Source: Acetobacterium wieringae (lineage in GTDB: Bacteria; Bacillota; Clostridia; Eubacteriales; Eubacteriaceae). Taken from it: a DNA stretch of 64,000 bases. Made by a program: the position numbers and the translations under genes. The DNA lies in contig NZ_JAIPPU010000003.1 in NCBI RefSeq assembly GCF_026646375.1, forward strand, positions 1 through 64,000. The letters are read 5' to 3'. Of this stretch, positions 46,127 through 55,486 are shown piece by piece (position 1 is the stretch's first letter; each line of letters begins with the position of its first letter). The notes beneath the pieces were generated by a model, which saw nothing but the letters and a program-made list of their open reading frames with translations, was not told the DNA's origin and did no database searches.

Positions 46127-46684
46127 TTATACCTCTAAAATTTCCGTTTCTTTATCTTTTAGAATGGTATCAATGTTTTTAATCTCTTCGTCCGTTACCT
46201 TTTGAATTTCTTTTTCACCTTGTTTTAAATCATCCTCAGTGATCAGACCTTCTTTTTGTCCGTCCTTCAGTTCCTGAATGGCGTGACGACGAATGTTTCG
46301 CATGGCGACCTTGCATTCTTCACCGTACTTTTTAACCAGCTTAACCAGCTCTTTACGACGCTCCTCGGTTAACTGGGGAATCAGTAAGCGAATGATTTTA
46401 CCATCATTGGAGGGATTAAAGCCCAGATCAGACTTGAGGATGCCTTTTTCAATGGCCGGAATAGCGGTAGCATCATAAGGGCTTACAACGATCATGCGTG
46501 GCTCAGGCGTACTGATGTTTGCCAACTGATTCAAACTTGTCGGCGATCCATAATAATCTACCATGACCTTGTCGAGAATTCTTGGATTGGCGCGGCCAGC
46601 CCGGAGACTTCCCAAACTTTCATTAAGATTTTTAAGGGCTTTATCCATTTTTTCATTTGCTGTGGCTTTGATCTCATTAACCAT
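46127..46684 (-). CDS. frr: Ribosome recycling factor
   Basis: The protein has 185 residues, the normal length. With EF-G it splits post-termination ribosomes. Typical segments: [68 protein letters not shown] and [10 protein letters not shown]. It starts four bases after pyrH. It ends the rpsB-tsf-pyrH-frr cluster. Confidence 0.98.
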   Translation of the reverse strand: MVNEIKATANEKMDKALKNLNESLGSLRAGRANPRILDKVMVDYYGSPTSLNQLANISTPEPRMIVVSPYDATAIPAIEKGILKSDLGFNPSNDGKIIRLLIPQLTEERRKELVKLVKKYGEECKVAMRNIRRHAIQELKDGQKEGLITEDDLKQGEKEIQKVTDEEIKNIDTILKDKETEILEV

Positions 46685-46687
46685 CTT

Positions 46688-47398
46688 CTATACCTCCTGA
46701 ATAATTGTTCCGATTTTTTCGCCCATAATTGCACGTAAAATATTTTTAGGTTCATTTAAACCAAACACAAGAATAGGGATGTGGTTATCCATACATAATG
46801 AGGTTGCTGTCGAATCCATCACCTTCAGGCCCTGATTCAGCACATCAATGTAAGATAATTCAGAATAGCGGACTGCATCCGGGTTAACCAGGGGATCTGA
46901 ATCGTACACCGCATCAATGCTTTTTGCCAAGAGGATAATTTCAGCATCAATTTCCGCTGCCCGTAGGGCAGCCGTTGTATCGGTTGTGAAAAAGGGATTT
47001 CCGGTGCCGCAGGCAAAGATAACAACTCTTCTTTTTTCGAGATGTCGAACGGCTTTTCTTCGGATATAGGGCTCGGCAATTTGTTTCATTTCAATTGCAG
47101 TTTGAACCCGGACGGGCACGTCCATTTCTTCCAGAACATCCTGTAAACCGAGGGCATTGATGCAGGTGGCAAGCATTCCCATGTAGTCGGCGGTAGATTT
47201 GTCCATCCCTTCACCGCTTCGTCCCCGCCAAAAATTACCACCACCGACAACAATGGCTATTTCTACTCCCAATTCAAAGACCTCTTTGATCTGGCTGCAG
47301 ATCGATTGTACCGTCGGCGTATCAATACCATGGCTGGTTGTACCGGCTAATGCTTCTCCACTTAATTTTATGATGACACGTTTGTATTTCGGTTCCAA
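46688..47398 (-). CDS. pyrH: UMP kinase
   Basis: The protein has 236 residues if started at TTG 47398, which has GGGGGAG five bases upstream. An ATG six codons earlier (47416) has no ribosome site and would place that site inside the gene. It phosphorylates [54 protein letters not shown] and [11 protein letters not shown] are the amino-acid kinase/UMPK motifs. Confidence 0.95.
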   Translation of the reverse strand: MEPKYKRVIIKLSGEALAGTTSHGIDTPTVQSICSQIKEVFELGVEIAIVVGGGNFWRGRSGEGMDKSTADYMGMLATCINALGLQDVLEEMDVPVRVQTAIEMKQIAEPYIRRKAVRHLEKRRVVIFACGTGNPFFTTDTTAALRAAEIDAEIILLAKSIDAVYDSDPLVNPDAVRYSELSYIDVLNQGLKVMDSTATSLCMDNHIPILVFGLNEPKNILRAIMGEKIGTIIQEV

Positions 47399-47465
47399 TA
47401 AAACTCCCCCTTTCATTTTCTTTATTATATCGTAATGTGAAATAATTTACAATCGAATCAACGGT

Positions 47466-47492
47466 AAAAAAAGAACACGAATGTGTTCTTTT
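47466..47492 (-). terminator. Hairpin terminator after tsf
   Basis: AAAGAACAC and GTGTTCTTT pair around GAAT. On the minus strand the stem ends in seven T. It lies just after the tsf stop, so pyrH-frr may be partly separated. Confidence 0.8.
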
Positions 47493-47499
47493 TCAGCGT

Positions 47500-48144
47500 T
47501 TATGCGTTTAATTGCTTCGCTACTTCTTCGGCAAAGTTTTCTTCTTTTTTCTCTAAACCTTCACCCATCTGGAACCGAGCAAAGCGACGGATTTTGACAT
47601 TTTCGCCGATTGTCATAATTTGCTCTTTAACCAGATCTTCAATTGTCAGATCTGGATTCTTAACAAAAGGTTGTTCCAACAGACAAATTTCTTTGTAATA
47701 TTTGCTGACGCGGCCTTCAACCATTTTATCAACGATTTTTTCTGGTTTGCCTTCATTGAGCGCCTGAGCTCGAAGAATTTCTTTTTCTTTTTCAATTTCT
47801 TCCACTGGCACTTCTTCTTTGGTTACATATAAAGGATTGGCTGCGGCAATGTGCATTGCCACGTCTTTAACAAAATTTTTGAATCCTTCGTTTTTAGCAA
47901 CGAAATCAGTTTCGCAGTTAATTTCGACGAGTACGCCAATTTTTCCACCCATATGGATATATGCTTCAACGATTCCTTCAGCGGCAACGCGACCAGCTTT
48001 TTTGTTCGTCGCAGCCAGTCCTTTTTCCCGCAGATAAACCATTGCGTCTTCGATATTTCCGTCTGTTTCAACAAGCGCTTTTTTGCAGTCCATCATTCCG
48101 GCACCACTTTTAGCGCGTAATTCTTTTACTAATTTTGCGTCCAC
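47500..48144 (-). CDS. tsf: Elongation factor Ts
   Basis: The protein has 214 residues, a common short Firmicute form. It exchanges GDP on EF-Tu. The UBA-like start [37 protein letters not shown] and the [13 protein letters not shown] contact region are present. A good AGGAGG lies before ATG 48144. It follows rpsB. Confidence 0.97.
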   Translation of the reverse strand: MDAKLVKELRAKSGAGMMDCKKALVETDGNIEDAMVYLREKGLAATNKKAGRVAAEGIVEAYIHMGGKIGVLVEINCETDFVAKNEGFKNFVKDVAMHIAAANPLYVTKEEVPVEEIEKEKEILRAQALNEGKPEKIVDKMVEGRVSKYYKEICLLEQPFVKNPDLTIEDLVKEQIMTIGENVKIRRFARFQMGEGLEKKEENFAEEVAKQLNA

Positions 48145-48171
48145 TTTTCTCCTCCTGATCGTAATTATAAA

Positions 48172-48960
48172 TTATTCTGCTTCAGTAACTTCAGCAACTT
48201 CTTCGACTTCTTCAACGTCGCTGACAGCTTCTTCGACGACAGCTACCGGTGCTGCTTCAATTTCTTCTTCGACTTGTTCGCCCTGACGTCCCTCAATAAT
48301 CGCATCAGAAATAACAGAAAGGATTAAAGCAACCGCACGAATCGCATCATCATTACCAGGAATGATATAGTCAATTTCATCAGGATCGCAGTTTGTATCT
48401 ACGATACCGATAATTGGAATACCCAGTTTTTTAGCTTCAGCAATCGCAATTCTTTCTTTCTTTGTATCAATAACAAAAATTGCTCCAGGAACACCCTTCA
48501 TATCTTTGATGCCACCCAGGAATTTTTGTAATTTTTCACGTTGACGTTTCAGCTGAATAACTTCTTTTTTAGGTAGAAGATCAAAGGTTCCATCTTCTTC
48601 CATTTGCTCTAGTTCATTTAATCGCTCGATTCGTTTGCTGATGGTTCCGAAGTTAGTTAGAGTTCCACCTAACCAACGGTGATTCACGCAATAGCTGCCG
48701 CTTCGTTTTGCTTCGCGTTCGATGCTTGTCTGCGCTTGTTTTTTGGTTCCGACAAAAAGAATTTCTTCACCGTTTTCAGCCAATTCTTTGACAAAAGCAT
48801 AAGCTTTTTCAATTCGTTTCACAGTTTGTTGCAAATCAATGATGTAGATACCATTTCTTTCTGTGAAAATATATGGAGCCATTTTTGGATTCCATCGTCG
48901 TGTCTGGTGCCCGAAATGCACCCCTGCTTCTAATAATTGTTTCATTGAAACACATGCCAT
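48172..48960 (-). CDS. rpsB: 30S ribosomal protein S2
   Basis: The protein has 262 residues from ATG 48960 after AAGGAGG; the frame to 49008 has no ribosome site at its start. [43 protein letters not shown] and [12 protein letters not shown] are standard. A C-terminal tail of about 35 residues made almost only of Glu, Val and Ala ([12 protein letters not shown]) is longer than in most S2 proteins. Confidence 0.97.
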   Translation of the reverse strand: MACVSMKQLLEAGVHFGHQTRRWNPKMAPYIFTERNGIYIIDLQQTVKRIEKAYAFVKELAENGEEILFVGTKKQAQTSIEREAKRSGSYCVNHRWLGGTLTNFGTISKRIERLNELEQMEEDGTFDLLPKKEVIQLKRQREKLQKFLGGIKDMKGVPGAIFVIDTKKERIAIAEAKKLGIPIIGIVDTNCDPDEIDYIIPGNDDAIRAVALILSVISDAIIEGRQGEQVEEEIEAAPVAVVEEAVSDVEEVEEVAEVTEAE

Positions 48961-49060
48961 AATTCGTTCCTCCTTGGTTTTTCCTCCATCCTCATCAATC
49001 AAGAACATCGACCAGTAACCGGCACCTGATGTCTCTGAGAGAATGTGTGTAATACATACC

Positions 49061-49088
49061 GATATATATTAACATAATGTTTTGACAA
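49061..49088 (-). promoter_or_regulatory. Probable promoter of rpsB-tsf
   Basis: On the minus strand TTGTCA (49083-49088) with TATATC (49061-49066) 16 bases downstream. It leaves a leader of about 95 bases before rpsB, with room for regulation, but no structure was confirmed. Confidence 0.45.
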
Positions 49089-49104
49089 ACACAAGATATA
49101 TTTT

Positions 49105-50511
49105 TTAAAGTAAATATTTTTGATAATTATCCCGCTTTTCAGAGATATTGAAGACGCGTTCCACATAATGTATATCAATAATAAAATCGTCCTGTTCGTA
49201 ATCTGAAGCATAAAAGGATATTTCTTCGAGTAATTTTTCCATCACGGTGTGCAACCGTCGAGCCCCAATGTTTTCGTCTTCTTCGTTTTGAAGATAGGCG
49301 ATTTTAGCAAGATATCGGACTGCATCATCCTCAAAAATCAGATTGACATCCTCGGTTCGGATCAACTGTTGGTATTGTTTAATGACCGAGTTTTCAGTAT
49401 GTGTCAGGATCTGAATAAAGTCATCTTCAGTCAAACTGTCCAACTGGACACTGATCGGGAAACGGCCCTGGAGTTCCGGAATCATGTCAGAGATTTTTGA
49501 CACATGAAAAGCTCCGGCTCCAATAAACAGAATAAAATCGGTTTTGATCGGACCATATTTGGTATTAACCGTACTGCCTTCAACAATCGGCAAGATATCC
49601 CGTTGAACGCCTTCACGTGACACATCAGGTCCGTGGTTGTTGCCGTTACCAATAATTTTATCAATCTCGTCGATAAAGATAATGCCGTTCTGTTCAGCAT
49701 CCTTGATGCCCTGCTCATTGACCTGATCCATGTCAATCAGCTTTTGGGCTTCCTGATTGATCAGGATTTTTCGAGCCTCAGAGATTTTGACATTTTTCTT
49801 TTTTTTCTTTTGAGGCAAAAAGTCGCCGAGAATATCATTCATATTAAATGACATACTATCGCTGTTCATTCCCTGCATAATACCAATGGTTTTTGAACCA
49901 TCATCATCCACTTCAATCTCAATCATCTGATCTTCCAGGCGACCGGCAGCCAAATCCTTTGATAGTGCTTCCCGTTTTTCTTTTTTGGTCTGTTCTTTTT
50001 CAGCATCCCCTTCCAGCTCCGATAGTGTTGGGGTTGTCGGCGGGGATGGTTTCATGAAGATGTCAAAGGGGGTTTTTAGGGTTTCTTTGACTTTTTTTGA
50101 GGGAACCAGAATATCCAGAATAATTTTATTGGCATTTATTTCGGCTTCGGCATAAACTTCTTTCATTTTTTCCTGTTGGACGTTTCGGATGGCTGTATTG
50201 ACCAGATCCCGAACCATCGACTCAACATCGCGACCAACATAACCAACTTCGGTAAATTTAGTGGCTTCAACCTTGATAAATGGCGCTTTCACGAGTTTTG
50301 CCATTCTTCGGGCAATTTCGGTCTTCCCTACTCCGGTGGGTCCAATCAAGATGATGTTTTTGGGCGTGAACTCATCAATCAGATCAGTGGGTAACAATGA
50401 GCGGCGATAGCGGTTTCGAATCGCCACAGCCACAGCTTTTTTGGCTGCTTCCTGACCAATGATATAACGGTTTAGTTCAGTAACGATTTTTTTAGGTGTT
50501 AATTCTTTCAT
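49105..50511 (-). CDS. hslU: ATP-dependent protease ATPase subunit HslU
   Basis: The protein has 468 residues from ATG 50511 (GGAAG seven bases upstream); the longer frame overlaps hslV. It unfolds substrates for HslV. ILIGPTGVGKTEIARR (Walker A, near residue 57), a long I domain, IIFIDEIDKI (Walker B) and GARRLHTVMEKLLEEISF (sensor 2) are present. The C-terminus ends in a short hydrophobic tail that inserts into HslV. Confidence 0.96.
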   Translation of the reverse strand: MKELTPKKIVTELNRYIIGQEAAKKAVAVAIRNRYRRSLLPTDLIDEFTPKNIILIGPTGVGKTEIARRMAKLVKAPFIKVEATKFTEVGYVGRDVESMVRDLVNTAIRNVQQEKMKEVYAEAEINANKIILDILVPSKKVKETLKTPFDIFMKPSPPTTPTLSELEGDAEKEQTKKEKREALSKDLAAGRLEDQMIEIEVDDDGSKTIGIMQGMNSDSMSFNMNDILGDFLPQKKKKKNVKISEARKILINQEAQKLIDMDQVNEQGIKDAEQNGIIFIDEIDKIIGNGNNHGPDVSREGVQRDILPIVEGSTVNTKYGPIKTDFILFIGAGAFHVSKISDMIPELQGRFPISVQLDSLTEDDFIQILTHTENSVIKQYQQLIRTEDVNLIFEDDAVRYLAKIAYLQNEEDENIGARRLHTVMEKLLEEISFYASDYEQDDFIIDIHYVERVFNISEKRDNYQKYLL

Positions 50512-50527
50512 TAGCATTCTTCCGTTT

Positions 50528-51058
50528 CTATAATACTTCAACAGAAATATTATTGTTGGTAAACACGCATATTTCTGAAGCAATTTTTAACGATTCAAAG
50601 ACCATTTCTTCGGCACTAAGATTTGAATGACTTTTTAAAGCTCGGGCTGCAGCAAGTGCATAAGATCCACCCGAGCCTATCGCCGCAACATCATCATCCG
50701 GTTCAATGACTTCGCCGTTTCCTGATAATACCAGGGTTTCGGCCTCGTCCATGACGATCAGCAGGGCTTCAAGTTTTCTAAGAATCTTATCCGAGCGCCA
50801 CTCCTTAGCCAATTCAACTGCGGAGCGTTTTAAATTACCATTGTACTGTTCAACCTTATGCTCGAATTTTTCGCACAGGGTAAAGGCATCGGCAACCGAT
50901 CCGGCAAACCCCACCAGGATTTTATCATGATAGATTCGTCTGATTTTCGTGGCTTTGTTTTTCATGATTGTTTTTTCGCCCATGGTTACCTGACCATCTC
51001 CAGCTATGGCGACTTGACCGTTATGACGGATTCCTACGATGGTTGTTGCATGAAACAT
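50528..51058 (-). CDS. hslV: ATP-dependent protease peptidase subunit HslV
   Basis: The protein has 176 residues. The N-terminus MFHATTIVG matches the HslV/ClpQ pattern in which a short leader is removed to expose a catalytic Thr. [23 protein letters not shown] and [19 protein letters not shown] follow. It pairs with HslU, whose gene begins 16 bases later. Confidence 0.96.
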   Translation of the reverse strand: MFHATTIVGIRHNGQVAIAGDGQVTMGEKTIMKNKATKIRRIYHDKILVGFAGSVADAFTLCEKFEHKVEQYNGNLKRSAVELAKEWRSDKILRKLEALLIVMDEAETLVLSGNGEVIEPDDDVAAIGSGGSYALAAARALKSHSNLSAEEMVFESLKIASEICVFTNNNISVEVL

Positions 51059-51093
51059 AGTTATTCTCGCTTTCTTAACACTTTTTCTTTAAT

Positions 51094-53163
51094 TTATTCG
51101 GCAGTTGGTGCTTTATAACCGCAATCTTTTTTATCGCAATAGATCGATTTACGTTTTCCCAGGCCTTTTTGAAACAGCGTTGATCCGCAGACCGGGCATT
51201 TCTCGGGAATGGGCAAATCCCAGTTCATATAGTCGCAATCCGGGTAATTATTGCAGGAATAAAAGGTTCGCCCGGTTTTTGAGGTTCGTTTAACAATATC
51301 CCCGCCGCAAACAGAACAGATCCCCCCGGTTTTTTCAAAATAAGGTTTGGTATTTTTACAGTCCGGAAAGCCGGGGCAAGCTAAGAAACGGCCATATTTA
51401 CCCTTTTTAATGACCATTCGGCGTCCACACAATTCGCAATCCACATCGGATTCAGGATCAGCGATGGTTACCGATTCAGCCTTTTCCTGGGCATTGGTCA
51501 GTTCTTTTTCAAAACCCTGGTAGAAGGTTTTTAGCAATTCAACCCAGTCAGTTTGGCCATCTGAAACGGCATCAAGACGATCTTCCATTTCGGCGGTAAA
51601 GGAAATATTAACCACATCACTGAAATATTCCTTCATCAGATGGGTTACCATGACACCAAGTTCGGTCGGCTTAAAATGTTTATCTTCCACTTCCACATAA
51701 TCCCGGTTTTTAATGGTTGCAATGGTCGGGGCATAGGTACTGGGTCGACCAATGCCCTTTTCTTCAAGGATTTTAACCAACGACGCCTCGGTATAGCGGG
51801 CTGGAGGCTTGGTGAATTTCTGCTCTTTTGTTGTCTTAAGCCGTTCAAGCGCATCACCGATGACCAGTTCCGGCAAGATGCTGTCATCATTTTTACCAGC
51901 ACCTTTACTAACCCGGGTAAAGCCATCAAACTTTTGGGTTTCACCTTTGGTTTTAAAAATCAGATTGCTGCAGGCGATATCGACATCGGTAACGAAATAC
52001 TGGGCATCCGCCATCTGACTACAGAGCAGTCTTTCCCAGATCAGCTTATACAAGCGATACTGATCTGGCTCCAACGAATTGCGGGCCTCTTCCGGAGTCA
52101 GCATTACGGATGACGGACGAATGGCTTCATGGGCATCCTGGACATTTTTCTTCTTTCCGGCTTTTTTTTCGGTGCCCAGATAATCATTGCCAAAATGCTG
52201 TTTAATATATTCCTTGCTCTCGGCAATCGCTTCGTCGGCAATCCGGGTTGAGTCGGTTCTTAAATAGGTGATCAAACCCGTCAGGCCGCTGCCTTTAATA
52301 TCAACCCCTTCGTAGAGTTGCTGGGCCAGACGCATGGTCCGTTGGGTGGTAAAACCCAGGACCTTATACGCTTCCTGCTGAAGGGTGCTCGTGGTAAAGG
52401 GGAGCGGTGGCTTTTGATAACGGATCCGCTTTTTAACATTTTCAACAACAATCGGATGGGCTTCCACTACTTTTTCCAGCCGAGACGCCTCTTCTGCATT
52501 GGTAATGGTCTTCTTTTTGCCATCTTCTGAATAGAATTTGGAGATGAACGTTTTATCGTCATCAGCTTTTTTTAAAAGCAGTTCCAGATTCCAATACTCT
52601 TCAGGAATAAAAGAGGCAATCTCCTCCTCCCGATCGACAATAATTCGAGTGACAACGGATTGAACCCGACCGCCACTAAGCCCCTTCTTCACCTTTTTCC
52701 ACAAAAAAGGACTTAGTGAATACCCAACCAGTCGATCCAGAATTCGTCTTGCCTGTTGTGAATTGACTAAATCGATATCAATTGTTCGTTTGTTTTCAAT
52801 GGCCGCATTGACCGCTTTTTTGGTAATTTCATGAAACTCAATCCGACATTTTGTCGCTAAATCGATGTCCAGAAAATTTGCCATATGCCAGGATATTGCT
52901 TCCCCTTCCCGGTCGGGGTCAGTGGCCAGATAGACCTGATCGGCTTTTTTGGCCGCATTTTTCAGTTTTTTTAGTAATTCTGCTTTGCCCCGGATTTTTA
53001 TATAGTCCGGTTTAAAATCTTCTTCTATATTAATACCAATTCGGCTTTTGGGCAGATCAATGACGTGTCCCATCGTCGCTTCAACTTCGTAGCCTTTTGG
53101 TAAATACTTCTTAATCGTTTTTGCTTTTGCCGGCGATTCAACGATAACCAAGGTTTTACTCAT
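51094..53163 (-). CDS. topA: DNA topoisomerase I
   Basis: The protein has 689 residues. It relaxes negative supercoils. Toprim start TLVIVESPAKAKTIKKYLP, YLATDPDREGEAISWH, and the catalytic Tyr in GLITYLRTDST near residue 298. Three C-terminal zinc ribbons (CELCG..C..C, CSVCG..C..C, CPVCG..C..C) bind DNA. It has its own promoter. It lies between dprA and hslV, as in many Firmicutes. Confidence 0.98.
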   Translation of the reverse strand: MSKTLVIVESPAKAKTIKKYLPKGYEVEATMGHVIDLPKSRIGINIEEDFKPDYIKIRGKAELLKKLKNAAKKADQVYLATDPDREGEAISWHMANFLDIDLATKCRIEFHEITKKAVNAAIENKRTIDIDLVNSQQARRILDRLVGYSLSPFLWKKVKKGLSGGRVQSVVTRIIVDREEEIASFIPEEYWNLELLLKKADDDKTFISKFYSEDGKKKTITNAEEASRLEKVVEAHPIVVENVKKRIRYQKPPLPFTTSTLQQEAYKVLGFTTQRTMRLAQQLYEGVDIKGSGLTGLITYLRTDSTRIADEAIAESKEYIKQHFGNDYLGTEKKAGKKKNVQDAHEAIRPSSVMLTPEEARNSLEPDQYRLYKLIWERLLCSQMADAQYFVTDVDIACSNLIFKTKGETQKFDGFTRVSKGAGKNDDSILPELVIGDALERLKTTKEQKFTKPPARYTEASLVKILEEKGIGRPSTYAPTIATIKNRDYVEVEDKHFKPTELGVMVTHLMKEYFSDVVNISFTAEMEDRLDAVSDGQTDWVELLKTFYQGFEKELTNAQEKAESVTIADPESDVDCELCGRRMVIKKGKYGRFLACPGFPDCKNTKPYFEKTGGICSVCGGDIVKRTSKTGRTFYSCNNYPDCDYMNWDLPIPEKCPVCGSTLFQKGLGKRKSIYCDKKDCGYKAPTAE

Positions 53164-53218
53164 TGAATACCTCCTTCTCTTTTATATAGTAACGACGCTT
53201 TTTTCTTTAAATAGCAAC

Positions 53219-53247
53219 ATTATAGCAAATCTTTCCACAAAATACAA
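53219..53247 (-). promoter_or_regulatory. Promoter of topA
   Basis: On the minus strand TTGTAT (53242-53247), 17 bases and a perfect TATAAT (53219-53224), about 55 bases before topA. Confidence 0.75.
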
Positions 53248-53277
53248 ACTTATGCAGTCGAATATAACGCATTGTCC

Positions 53278-54387
53278 TTAAATTAGCAGGATATTTCCGT
53301 ATTTAATTTGAATGATCTCTGTTATTTCCATCATCGTCAGCAGACTAGTCACCTGATTGATGGGTAATCCGGAGCCTGCCACCAAATCGTCAATGGTGCG
53401 ATAACCCTTTTTAATCAGATCAAAGAGTAGCTGTTCATCTGGATTGGCCAGTTTTAATTCAGTCTGCTTATTATATGGATCAGTCTTTGCTTCTGAGTGA
53501 TCCGTGTATTGATTGAATAAAACATAATCTTCTAAAATATCGCTGGGATCGGTAACAAGTTTTGCACCTTCTTTTAGTAATTGGTTTCCGCCAGCCCAGT
53601 TGCTGCTGCCAATGTCCCCAGGGATTACATAAACATTTTTGCCCTGTTCCAAGGCATGGTTGACTGTGATCAGTGAACCGCTTTTTTTACGGGCTTCAAT
53701 CACCAGAACTCCCTGCGAAAGCCCACTGATGATTCGATTTCTTTGCGGAAAGTGATATGGCAGGGGTTTTTCACCCAGATTAAATTCACTGAGCAGCAGA
53801 CCTTTTTGGGCCATCAAATCGAATAACTTTTGATTGACTCGAGGATAGCAGATGTCCATGCCGGTTCCTAAAACGCCAATCGTGCTTCCCAATTCATTGA
53901 TGCTGCCCCAGTGACTCTTGCCATCAATGCCATCGGCTAAGCCGCTGACAATGGTAATTCCGACTGACGAAAGAGACTGTGAAAATAATTTGGTGTATTT
54001 TTCGCCGGCTATCGTAGGGTTGCGGGAACCGATTATTGCAATCGATAGCGGTGCTTGTAGCAACGACAAATCGCCTTTGGCATAAAGCGCCAATGGCGGG
54101 GTGTAAAGATTTAAGAGCGATTTTGGAAACTGAGGGTCATGACGCAAAAGCAGACTAATTTTATTTTTTTCTAAAAAAGATAAATCCTTAGTTGCCTGCA
54201 CCAGCGAACGGGACTGGCAAAAATCATTGACAGTCGTTTCATCAATGATTTTCGTCTTTAAAAGGGCTTCGGGTTTTAATGAATAAATCACATCAGGAGA
54301 CATAAATTGTTCGATCAGCATATTTTTTTGTTTGAGGGATATTTTTTCAAGACGCAGAAACCATAACCAATAGATTAAATCTTTCAC
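53278..54387 (-). CDS. dprA: DNA-processing protein DprA
   Basis: The protein has about 369 residues if it starts at GTG 54387. The open frame continues to a TTG at 54465, but a sigma-A promoter lies inside that extension (54433-54461), so the true start is downstream. No strong ribosome site was found, so the exact codon is uncertain. It loads RecA on incoming single-stranded DNA. Rossmann-type motifs: IAIIGSRNPTIAGEKYT, VSGLADGIDGKSHWGS, GTGMDICYPRVN, FPQRNRIISGLSQGVLVIEA and SGSLITVNHALEQGKNVYVIPG. A C-terminal winged-helix part follows. Confidence 0.93.
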   Translation of the reverse strand: MKDLIYWLWFLRLEKISLKQKNMLIEQFMSPDVIYSLKPEALLKTKIIDETTVNDFCQSRSLVQATKDLSFLEKNKISLLLRHDPQFPKSLLNLYTPPLALYAKGDLSLLQAPLSIAIIGSRNPTIAGEKYTKLFSQSLSSVGITIVSGLADGIDGKSHWGSINELGSTIGVLGTGMDICYPRVNQKLFDLMAQKGLLLSEFNLGEKPLPYHFPQRNRIISGLSQGVLVIEARKKSGSLITVNHALEQGKNVYVIPGDIGSSNWAGGNQLLKEGAKLVTDPSDILEDYVLFNQYTDHSEAKTDPYNKQTELKLANPDEQLLFDLIKKGYRTIDDLVAGSGLPINQVTSLLTMMEITEIIQIKYGNILLI

Positions 54388-54432
54388 CTTTTTCTTGTTC
54401 CCTTCGTATTTTGGATCACGTAGTGTATCATC

Positions 54433-54461
54433 ATTATAATGGCAAAGAAAAGTGTTGGCAA
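54433..54461 (-). promoter_or_regulatory. Promoter of dprA
   Basis: On the minus strand TTGCCA (54456-54461), 17 bases and a perfect TATAAT (54433-54438). It lies directly after the terminator of the upstream lipoprotein gene. Confidence 0.8.
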
Positions 54462-54463
54462 TC

Positions 54464-54502
54464 AAAAAGACCCGACGCTGACATCAAATCTCAGCGTCGG
54501 GG
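54464..54502 (-). terminator. Terminator of the solute-binding protein gene
   Basis: Eleven-base perfect arms CCCGACGCTGA and TCAGCGTCGGG enclose nine bases. On the minus strand TCTTTTTGA follows. Confidence 0.88.
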
Positions 54503-54520
54503 ATCTTTTAACAATTATAA

Positions 54521-55345
54521 TTATTCAATGACTTTTAATTCGGTATTGATATTCTGTGTGACATCCTGGCCAAACCATTTCATGGATAGCTCGGTTAATT
54601 TTCCGTTTTCTCGTAATGCATCCAGTGCCGTATTTAACTGTTCATTGAAGGCTGTGTCGGCTTTTCTTACGGTGATGCCGATGGGTTCATTTGATAATAC
54701 ATCGGATGAAATTGTGTAGACATCAGGTTTTAGTGTTGTGTAGAATTGAGCGACACTGACATCAGTCATAATATTATCAATTTGCTTTCCTTCCAGAGCG
54801 GCGAAGGCATCAAGCATAGCATCATATTTATTTATAGTATATTCGACGTTTTCCTGGGTTTTTAAAGCCTCCGCAGCATAATCAGCGGTGGTTTCAATTT
54901 GAACACCGACTGTTTTTCCAGCAAGATCCTTAGGTGTTTTTGCTGGTGTTGCATCTTTACGTGAGACAATGACAATCCCATTGGCAAGATAAGGATCGGT
55001 CATGTTAAACCCGCTTAAACGCTCTTCTGTAATGCTGGTTCCTGATAAAACAATATCATATTGATTGGCGTTTAAGCCATTGAAAATACCATCCCAAGCT
55101 GTAGGAACCCATTTAATCTCAACCCCGAGTTCATCTGCCAGGGCCTGACCCAAGTCGATATCGAATCCGACCAGTTCATTGTTTTCATCACGGAACTCCA
55201 ATGGCAAATACATATCATTGGTTCCGGCAGTTAATACTCCATCAGCTAGTGGATCTACGTTACTGGTAGATTTACTACCACAGCCGGTTAAAAACAAGGC
55301 AACTCCTAACACAATTGTTATGAATACATAACTTTTTCTTTTCAT
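54521..55345 (-). CDS. Amino-acid-type ABC transporter solute-binding lipoprotein
   Basis: The protein has 274 residues. It has an N-terminal signal with lipobox (FLTGCGS, Cys at about residue 22), so it would be lipid-anchored outside the membrane. The family-3 binding-protein fold is clear: GTNDMYLPLEFRDENNELVGFDIDLGQALADELG, QYDIVLSGTSITEERL, LAGKTVGVQIETTADYAAEAL and EPIGITVRKADTAFNEQLNTALDALRENG. Likely ligand is a polar amino acid. No permease or ATPase gene is adjacent, so it is an orphan here. It has a clear promoter and terminator of its own. Confidence 0.92.
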   Translation of the reverse strand: MKRKSYVFITIVLGVALFLTGCGSKSTSNVDPLADGVLTAGTNDMYLPLEFRDENNELVGFDIDLGQALADELGVEIKWVPTAWDGIFNGLNANQYDIVLSGTSITEERLSGFNMTDPYLANGIVIVSRKDATPAKTPKDLAGKTVGVQIETTADYAAEALKTQENVEYTINKYDAMLDAFAALEGKQIDNIMTDVSVAQFYTTLKPDVYTISSDVLSNEPIGITVRKADTAFNEQLNTALDALRENGKLTELSMKWFGQDVTQNINTELKVIE

Positions 55346-55377
55346 TTTTTCCTCCTACGATATAAGTATCGTCTTTC

Positions 55378-55406
55378 ATTATATTTGGCCATGCATAAAA
55401 ATTCAA
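55378..55406 (-). promoter_or_regulatory. Promoter of the solute-binding protein gene
   Basis: On the minus strand TTGAAT (55401-55406), 17 bases and a perfect TATAAT (55378-55383). It lies about 35 bases before the ATG. A short ACGATA..TATCGT inverted repeat sits between. Confidence 0.75.
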
Positions 55407-55424
55407 GTTATATTTCCCGAAATT

Positions 55425-55466
55425 AAATAAACAGCTGAAATTCAGGGTTTCATTTCAGCTGTTTAT
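55425..55466 (-). terminator. Terminator of the universal stress protein gene
   Basis: Thirteen-base perfect arms AAACAGCTGAAAT and ATTTCAGCTGTTT enclose ten bases. On the minus strand the stem is followed by the AT-rich tract ATTTAATTTC. Confidence 0.75.
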
Positions 55467-55486
55467 CGTTTTTTTACTAAATTTTT

